Below, in pieces: positions 42,066-46,899 of a stretch of 46,899 nucleotides of DNA; the stretch's first letter is position 1; the number at the start of each line of letters is the position of its first letter. The position numbers were made by a program, and so were the translations under genes. The stretch covers positions 1 to 46,899 of the forward strand of contig DASCMO010000051.1 of the NCBI GenBank assembly GCA_036010965.1. Reading direction: 5' to 3'. The notes beneath the pieces are model-generated. The model was not told where the DNA came from. It saw only the letters and a program-made list of their open reading frames with translations, and made no database searches. This DNA is from GCA-2686265 sp036010965. GTDB taxonomy: Bacteria; Planctomycetota; UBA1135; GCA-002686595.

Positions 42066-42860
42066 ATGCAGGCGGAAGAGAGCGCAGAAGAGAACCGTAC
42101 GCCGTCCGGCCCCCAGGATCAGCTGGCGTTCCTCTCGCGCCTGGCCGGCGGGCTGGCGCACGAGGTGAAGAATCCTCTCTCGACCATGTCGATCAACCTG
42201 GCCCTGCTCGAGGAGGAGTGGGGCCGGTCGCGCGATCCCGAGCGGGCTGAACCGAGCGCGCGTGAGAAGCGCTGCGTGAAGCGCCTCCAGACCCTGCAGG
42301 GCGAGGTGCGCCGACTCGAGAACATCGTCGACGACTTCCTGCGCTACGCGCGCGGAGGCGTGATCAATCGTTCGCCTTGCGACCTGCCGGGGCTGCTGCG
42401 CGAGGTTCTGGAGTTCTCGGCCACGGAGGACGAGCAGCTGGGCATCCTCCACCACCTCGAACTCCCCAGCTCCCTGCCGCTGGTGATGCTCGATGCGGGC
42501 ATGTTTCGACAAGCGCTCATGAACCTGGTCGTGAACGGGCGCCAGGCCATGCCCTCGGGTGGGGAGCTGATCGTGCGCGTCAAGCGCCAGGGAAACTTCG
42601 CCGAGCTCTCGCTGACCGACACGGGCGTCGGCATGAGCGAGGAGGATCTGGAGCGCTGCTTCGACATCTACTGGTCCACCAAGCGCGACGGCTCAGGCCT
42701 CGGCCTGGCGACCGTGCGCCGCATCATCGAAGAACACGACGGGACGATCGCGGTCGTCTCCGAACGAGGCCGGGGCACGAGCTTCTCGATCGTCCTGCCC
42801 CTGGTGGTGGAGATCACCGGGACGGCCGGCGGCGAGATGGCGGGGGAGGAGGAAGGGTGA
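42066..42860 (+). CDS. Soluble sensor histidine kinase (NtrB-like core)
   Basis: The 264-residue protein is only the transmitter core. The HisKA domain has LAGGLAHEVKNPLSTMSINL with phospho-acceptor His32. The catalytic domain has FRQALMNLVVNGRQAM (N box), LTDTGVGMSEEDL (G1/D box) and KRDGSGLGLATVRRI (G2 box). There are no membrane helices and no PAS, GAF or other sensor domain before the HisKA, only about 20 residues. It must therefore sense through a partner or through the dimer itself. It overlaps the response regulator gene by 4 bp (GTGA), marking them as a cognate pair. Confidence 0.93.
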   Translation: MQAEESAEENRTPSGPQDQLAFLSRLAGGLAHEVKNPLSTMSINLALLEEEWGRSRDPERAEPSAREKRCVKRLQTLQGEVRRLENIVDDFLRYARGGVINRSPCDLPGLLREVLEFSATEDEQLGILHHLELPSSLPLVMLDAGMFRQALMNLVVNGRQAMPSGGELIVRVKRQGNFAELSLTDTGVGMSEEDLERCFDIYWSTKRDGSGLGLATVRRIIEEHDGTIAVVSERGRGTSFSIVLPLVVEITGTAGGEMAGEEEG

Positions 42861-44224
42861 GCGACCGGAACACGATCCGCGTGCTGGTGATCGATGACGA
42901 CGAGGCCCACGCGGAGGCCCTCGCGGACGGCATGGCCCTCGACGACCACGAGTGCACCGTGGCCCTCTCGGGAGACGCGGGGGTGGAGCTGCTCTCGGAG
43001 CGGACTTTTGACGCGGTCCTGACCGACCTGGTGATGCACGATCGCTCGGGCCTGGAGGTGCTGCGCGAGAGTCGGCGCCTGCAGCCCGATGCGGTGGTGC
43101 TCGTGATCACCGGGCACGCGTCGGTCGAAACGGCCGTGGAGGCCATGCAGAGCGGGGCCGCGGACTACCTGACCAAGCCCGTCAATCTCCAGGAGCTGCG
43201 CACCAAGCTGCCGCGCGCCGTTGCGGCGGTGCGCGATCGGCAGGCGAACATCGAACTGCGGAGGCAGCTCGACAAGCGCTTCGGCTTCGAGGCCATCATC
43301 GGCCATTCGCCGCCCATGCAGCGCGTCTTCGATCTGTTGCGACAGGTCAGCGCGACCCACGCCACGGTCTTGATCCTGGGCGAGAGCGGCACGGGCAAGG
43401 AGCTCGTGGCCCAGGCCGTGCACCAGAACAGCCCGCGCAAGGACGGCCCCTTCGTGGCGGTCAACTGCGCTGCCATGAGCGAGGGCCTGATCGAGTCCGA
43501 GCTGTTCGGACACGTCAAGGGTGCTTTCACCGGCGCGTTCTCCGGCAAGGAGGGGCGCCTCGTGTACGCCGACGGAGGCACGCTCTTTCTCGACGAGGTC
43601 GGTGACATGCCCCTCGAGACCCAGGCCAAGCTGCTGCGCGTCCTGGAGACGCGCGAGGTCGTGCCCGTCGGCGGCAACGAGCCGCGCAAGGTGGACATCC
43701 GGCTGGTGGCGGCCACCAATCGCGACCTCAACGCCCTGGTGGCCGAGGGCGCGTTCCGCGAGGACCTGCTCTTTCGCCTGCGCGTGATTGCCGTCGACCT
43801 CCCGGCCCTGCGCGATCGGCCGGGGGACGTTCCGCTCCTGATCGATCACTTCATCGGAGAGCTCAACGAGGAGCACGAACGCTCCGTGCGCGGCATCACG
43901 CCCGAGGCGCGAGCGATTCTGGTGCGTTACTCGTGGCCTGGTAACGTGCGTGAGCTGCGCAACGCCGTGGAGAACATGGTCGTCCTTGCCGGGGGCGATG
44001 TGCTCGACGTGGGCGACCTGCCGTACACCCTCGATGAGAGCGGCGGTCAGCGCTTGGGCGCGACGGGCTACGCCCTCGCAGGCCGCTCCCTGGCCGAGGT
44101 GGAGCGGGCCTTGATCGAGGAGAACCTGGCCCTGATGGAGGGCAACCGGGAGAAGACTGCACGCGTGCTCGGCATGGGCGAGCGCACCCTCTATCGCAAG
44201 CTCAAGGAGTACGGCCTGGGTTGA
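42857..44224 (+). CDS. NtrC-family sigma-54-dependent response regulator
   Basis: GTG 42857 after GGAGGAAGG gives 455 residues. The receiver domain has the acidic pair VIDDDEAH, the phospho-acceptor Asp57 (VLTDLVM) and Lys107 (YLTKPVN). The AAA+ domain has GESGTGKE with Lys181, GAFTGA at 222-227, the loop that contacts sigma-54, GGTLFLDEVGDMPLETQAKL as Walker B, and RYSWPGNVRELRNAVENM as sensor II. A Fis-type helix-turn-helix (GNREKTARVLGMGERTLYRK) ends the chain. It activates sigma-54 promoters from upstream sites. The next gene, dnaK, has a matching-looking promoter region. Confidence 0.96.
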   Translation: MSDRNTIRVLVIDDDEAHAEALADGMALDDHECTVALSGDAGVELLSERTFDAVLTDLVMHDRSGLEVLRESRRLQPDAVVLVITGHASVETAVEAMQSGAADYLTKPVNLQELRTKLPRAVAAVRDRQANIELRRQLDKRFGFEAIIGHSPPMQRVFDLLRQVSATHATVLILGESGTGKELVAQAVHQNSPRKDGPFVAVNCAAMSEGLIESELFGHVKGAFTGAFSGKEGRLVYADGGTLFLDEVGDMPLETQAKLLRVLETREVVPVGGNEPRKVDIRLVAATNRDLNALVAEGAFREDLLFRLRVIAVDLPALRDRPGDVPLLIDHFIGELNEEHERSVRGITPEARAILVRYSWPGNVRELRNAVENMVVLAGGDVLDVGDLPYTLDESGGQRLGATGYALAGRSLAEVERALIEENLALMEGNREKTARVLGMGERTLYRKLKEYGLG

Positions 44225-44253
44225 AGGGGGGAGCCCCGCGGGCGTGGGATCCG

Positions 44254-44314
44254 GGCGGCTGCCAATGCGGCAGCGGATCTCCGGGGGGCGCAAGGCGGCT
44301 GCCAATATGGCACG
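44254..44314 (+). repeat. Two dyad direct repeats, candidate enhancer sites upstream of dnaK
   Basis: GGCGGCTGCCAAT occurs at 44254-44266 and again at 44294-44306, exactly 40 bp apart. Each copy lies in a dyad: GCTGCC-AATGC-GGCAGC (44258-44274, perfect 6-bp arms) and TGCC-AATAT-GGCA (44300-44312). Spacing of about four helical turns puts both on the same DNA face, as for paired activator sites. They lie about 140 and 100 bp before the start predicted from the sigma-54-like element. The first could instead be a weak terminator of the regulator gene. Confidence 0.6.
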
Positions 44315-44378
44315 CCTCCTGAGCAGGCAGAGTGATGTAAAGGACTGTGATTACTGTAGTTGCACTTCGAGCGGGCTC

Positions 44379-44394
44379 TGGCACGCCGTTTGGT
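44379..44394 (+). promoter_or_regulatory. Candidate sigma-54 promoter of dnaK
   Basis: TGGCACG (44379-44385), four bases and TTGGT (44390-44394) match the sigma-54 consensus TGGCACG-N4-TTGCW at 11 of 12 core positions with exact spacing. The one change, C to G, is at the normally conserved -12 GC, so activity may be reduced. Transcription would start near 44405, about 39 nt before the dnaK ATG. TACTGT (44352-44357) is a -10-like hexamer nearby, but lacks a -35. Confidence 0.55.
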
Positions 44395-44443
44395 TTCCTG
44401 TCGTCCGTATCGCCACACCGACCGGACCTGGAGAGGCAACTTC

Positions 44444-46354
44444 ATGAGCAAGAAGAAGATCATCGGCATCGACCTTGGCACCACCAATTCGGTGGTGGCG
44501 GTGATGGAGGGCGGCGAGCCCACCGTCATCACCAACGCGGAAGGCCTGCGCACCACGCCGTCGGTGGTGGCGTTCACCGGCGACACGCGCCTGGTGGGTT
44601 CGGCGGCCCGGCGTCAGGCGGTGACCAACCCCACGCGCACGGTCTCCTCCATCAAGCGCTTCATGGGGCGTCGCCACAGCGAGGTCGGCACGGAGGAGAA
44701 GGAGGTCGTCTACCACCTGGTCGGGGGCCCCGACGAGCTGGTCAAGGTGGAGATGGACGGCGATCAATTCACGCCGCCGGAGCTGAGCGCCATGGTGCTC
44801 CAGCACCTCAAGGAGGCCGCCGAGGCCTACCTGGGCGAGAGCGTCGAGCGCGCGGTGGTCACTGTCCCGGCCTACTTCAACGACGCCCAACGCCAGGCCA
44901 CCAAGGACGCGGGCACCATCGCCGGCCTGACCGTCGAACGCATCATCAACGAGCCCACCGCGGCCACCCTGGCCTACGGCCTGGACAAGGACAAGACCGG
45001 CCGCGTGGCGGTCTACGACCTGGGGGGCGGCACCTTCGACATCTCGATCCTCGAGATCGGTGACGGCGTGTTCGAGGTGCTCTCGACCAGCGGTGACACG
45101 CACCTGGGCGGCGACGACTTCGACGAGGAGCTGATCAAGTTCGTCGCCGAGCAGTTCAAGAGCGAGAGCGGCATCGACGTGCGCCAGGACCCGATGGCCA
45201 TGCAGCGCCTCAAGGAGGCCTGCGAGAAGGCCAAGTGCGAGCTCTCGAGCGCGACCCAAACCGACATCAACCTGCCCTTCATCACCGCCGATGCCTCGGG
45301 TCCGAAGCACCTGCAGTGCTCGGTCACACGCGCCAAGTTCGAGCAGCTGGTCGAGGGCCTGGTGGACCGCACCCGCGGCCCCTGCGAGCGCGCCCTGTCC
45401 GACGCCGGCCTGAAGCCCGCTGACATCGACGACGTGATCCTGGTGGGCGGCTCGACCCGCATTCCGGCCGTACAGGCCGTGGTCACCGCCATCTTCGACC
45501 GCGAGCCCAACCGCAGCGTCAACCCCGACGAGGTCGTGGCCGTCGGCGCTGCCATCCAGGGCGGGATCCTGGCCGGGGAGGTCAACGACGTGGTCCTGCT
45601 CGATGTCAACCCCCTGTCGCTTGGCATCGAGACCCTGGGCGGTGTCTGCACCCAGTTGATCGAGCGCAACACGACCATCCCGACCTCCAAGAGTCAGGTC
45701 TTCTCGACCGCTTCCGACAGCCAGCCGAGCGTGGAGATCCATGTGCTTCAAGGCGAGCGCGAGTTCGCCAAGGACAACCGTACCCTGGGACGCTTCCACC
45801 TGGACGGGATCGCGGCGGCTCCGCGCGGCACTCCGCAGATCGAGGTCTCCTTCGACATCGACGCCAACGGCATCATGGAGGTCAAGGCCGTCGACAAGGG
45901 GACCGGTCGCGAGCAGCAGATCCGCATCGAGGCCTCTTCGGGACTGACCGACGAGGAGATCGATCGCATGCGCAAGGAGGCTGACGAGCACGCGGCCGAG
46001 GACAAGGAGCGGCGCGGGATGGTGGACCTCAAGAACCAGGTCGACCAGGTCTTGCACGAGACCAAGAACCAGCTCGAGGAGCACGGCGACAAGCTGGGCG
46101 AGGAAGACGTGAAGGCCATCGAGGGCGCCACCGAGGAGCTGAAGAAGGCCGCCGAGGGCGACGACAAGGAGGCGATCGAGGCCGCCCTGCTGGAATTCCA
46201 GCAGAAGGCCCAGAAGCTCGGCGAGGCGATCTACGCCAAGGCTCAGGCCGAGCAGCAGGAGGCTGGGGCGGGCGAGGCCCCCGGAGCTCCCGAAGGCGGG
46301 GACGACGGCGCCGGCGACGAGCCGGTGGACGCCGATTTCGAGGTCAAGGCCTGA
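44444..46354 (+). CDS. dnaK: Hsp70 chaperone DnaK
   Basis: ATG 44444 follows GGAGAGG (44430-44436) and gives 636 residues, the normal length. The nucleotide domain has IGIDLGTTNSVVAVMEGG at the N-terminus, VTVPAYFNDAQRQATKDAG near 140-158, VYDLGGGTFDISILEI near 190-205 and DDVILVGGSTRIPAVQ near 330-345. The substrate domain starts with DVNPLSLGIETLGGV near 388-402, and the helical lid ends in a Gly/Glu-rich tail and DADFEVKA, resembling the usual EEVxD-like end. It folds client proteins by ATP-driven binding with DnaJ and GrpE. No grpE, dnaJ or hrcA gene lies within reach here. Its promoter region looks sigma-54 dependent. Confidence 0.98.
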   Translation: MSKKKIIGIDLGTTNSVVAVMEGGEPTVITNAEGLRTTPSVVAFTGDTRLVGSAARRQAVTNPTRTVSSIKRFMGRRHSEVGTEEKEVVYHLVGGPDELVKVEMDGDQFTPPELSAMVLQHLKEAAEAYLGESVERAVVTVPAYFNDAQRQATKDAGTIAGLTVERIINEPTAATLAYGLDKDKTGRVAVYDLGGGTFDISILEIGDGVFEVLSTSGDTHLGGDDFDEELIKFVAEQFKSESGIDVRQDPMAMQRLKEACEKAKCELSSATQTDINLPFITADASGPKHLQCSVTRAKFEQLVEGLVDRTRGPCERALSDAGLKPADIDDVILVGGSTRIPAVQAVVTAIFDREPNRSVNPDEVVAVGAAIQGGILAGEVNDVVLLDVNPLSLGIETLGGVCTQLIERNTTIPTSKSQVFSTASDSQPSVEIHVLQGEREFAKDNRTLGRFHLDGIAAAPRGTPQIEVSFDIDANGIMEVKAVDKGTGREQQIRIEASSGLTDEEIDRMRKEADEHAAEDKERRGMVDLKNQVDQVLHETKNQLEEHGDKLGEEDVKAIEGATEELKKAAEGDDKEAIEAALLEFQQKAQKLGEAIYAKAQAEQQEAGAGEAPGAPEGGDDGAGDEPVDADFEVKA

Positions 46355-46384
46355 GGCGCGGATCTCCCTCGGGAGGCCGTCGAG

Positions 46385-46420
46385 GCGGGGCGCGGGCGCG
46401 ACGGTGCGCTCGCGCCCCGC
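46385..46420 (+). terminator. Strong hairpin after dnaK, probable terminator
   Basis: GCGGGGCGCG (46385-46394) pairs fully with CGCGCCCCGC (46411-46420). One G-T pair and an inner GCGC/GCGC stem extend it to 15 bp around a 6-nt loop. Only a short TCTC follows, so it may need help from Rho or act as a 3' stability element. It lies 31 nt after the dnaK stop. Confidence 0.65.
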
Positions 46421-46548
46421 TCTCATGAGGCGCTGGCGCGTGGGCGGCTGCGCTCACCCCTGCGAGCGATGCCGCGCAGCTCTCCTCCTACGCCGGCCGG
46501 GCGTGCCCCTCGTGGCCGGCCGGAGGCGTGGGCTGCAGGGCACGGCGT

Positions 46549-46577
46549 TTGCTCGGGTCCGGGCCCCCGGCTACATT
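46549..46577 (+). promoter_or_regulatory. Sigma-70-type promoter of the ABC transporter gene, near leaderless
   Basis: TTGCTC (46549-46554), a 17-bp spacer and TACATT (46572-46577) lie 8 nt before the GTG at 46586. Transcription would begin at or next to the start codon. Confidence 0.5.
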
Positions 46578-46585
46578 CCCCGCCC

Positions 46586-46899
46586 GTGATCCACGTCAGC
46601 CACCTCACCCGGCGCTTCGCGCGCCTCGTTGCCCTCGACGACGTTTCCTTCGAGATCGGCCGCGGAGAGGTGACGGGTTTCCTCGGCCCCAACGGCGCCG
46701 GAAAGACCACGACGCTGCGCATCCTGGCCGGGTACCTGCCGGCCACTTCCGGGTTCGCCAGCGTGGCCGGCTTTGACGTCCTGCGCCAGTCGATGGAGGT
46801 GCGCCGGCGCATCGGTTACCTGCCCGAGTCGGTACCCCTCTACGGCGAGCACCGCGTGCAGGAGATGCTCGACTTCCAGGGGCGCCTGCACGGCCTGTC
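46586..46899 (+). CDS. ABC transporter ATP-binding protein, cut by window edge
   Basis: The frame opens at GTG 46586 and runs off the right edge after 104 codons. It begins VIHVSHLTRRFARLVALDDV and carries Walker A GFLGPNGAGKTTTLRILAGY near residues 34-53, then GYLPESVPLYGEHRVQEML in the Q-loop region. This pattern fits the ABC-2 type exporters (CcmA/NatA/GldA-like) that pair with a separate permease. The signature motif and Walker B lie outside the window, so the substrate cannot be judged. Confidence 0.9.
   Translation, partial: MIHVSHLTRRFARLVALDDVSFEIGRGEVTGFLGPNGAGKTTTLRILAGYLPATSGFASVAGFDVLRQSMEVRRRIGYLPESVPLYGEHRVQEMLDFQGRLHGL

Noticed and set aside
42668..44305. A 545-codon open frame antisense to the sigma-54 regulator
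   Set aside because: The sense strand encodes a full receiver-AAA-HTH protein; the antisense product has no domain and no start signal.
44225..44443. CIRCE (HrcA) operator or sigma-32-type promoter before dnaK
   Set aside because: No TTAGCACTC-N9-GAGTGCTAA inverted repeat and no heat-shock -35/-10 pair seen. TACTGT at 44352-44357 lacks a partner -35.
44351..46426. A 691-codon open frame antisense to dnaK
   Set aside because: GC-rich dnaK genes often leave the opposite strand open. This frame resembles the spurious 'NAD-glutamate dehydrogenase' family known to be dnaK antisense. The sense strand is an intact DnaK.

Overview
The window is a GC-rich, gene-dense bacterial chromosome segment with few gaps over 300 bp. 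I saw no phage, insertion sequence, CRISPR or tRNA signal. The gene mix suggests a Gram-negative aerobic or facultative bacterium: a type II secretion/pseudopilus operon, system II cytochrome c maturation (CcsB/CcsA), quinone side-chain synthesis, Tat, succinyl-CoA ligase, an Mrp-type cation/proton antiporter and a sigma-54 activator. Membrane-fused spermidine-synthase-like proteins, LamG-tailed phosphoesterases, several rhomboids and many lineage-specific secreted proteins would fit Planctomycetota or a related phylum. That placement is inference; the window holds no rRNA.

Layout. 1-2111 (minus): a TMTC-like membrane glycosyltransferase cut by the left edge, preceded by a secreted metzincin-like protease. 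2173-3392 (plus): ribosomal protein bL34, too short to be obvious, then a rhomboid with TPR repeats. 3394-5748 (minus): a secreted helical-repeat protein and a second rhomboid. 5872-16480 (plus): sucC-sucD, mnmD-like, tatA, mobA, polyprenyl diphosphate synthase, ccsB, ccsA, folD and a third rhomboid. Many of these overlap by 4 bp, and the run reads as a respiratory-chain assembly cluster. 16586-19904 (plus): an unrecognised secreted protein and serS. 19901-27772 (minus): gspD-E-F-G-H-I-J behind a near-consensus sigma-70 promoter. 28191-35661 (plus): a ten-gene, translationally coupled Mrp-type antiporter operon with three NuoL/M/N-like subunits and no full-length MrpA. 35723-40882 (plus): a PTS EIIA-like protein, a membrane-fused spermidine-synthase-like protein and a LamG-tailed metallophosphoesterase. 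40892-41998 (minus): a TsaC/YrdC domain fused to a low-molecular-weight tyrosine phosphatase. 42066-46354 (plus): a soluble histidine kinase, an NtrC-family sigma-54 activator and dnaK. 46586 to the right edge: the start of an ABC transporter ATPase.

The most interesting signal lies between the sigma-54 activator gene and dnaK. Two copies of a 13-bp repeat, each inside a TGCC-N5-GGCA dyad and centred exactly 40 bp apart, lie about 100 and 140 bp upstream of the start predicted from a sigma-54-like -24/-12 element (TGGCACG-N4-TTGGT). No CIRCE element or good sigma-70 promoter was seen there. This suggests that the adjacent two-component system drives the Hsp70 chaperone through sigma-54.

A second theme is promoter position. 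Hexamers of the form TAnnnT lie only 7-9 nt before the start codons of several first genes, which suggests frequent leaderless or nearly leaderless mRNAs.
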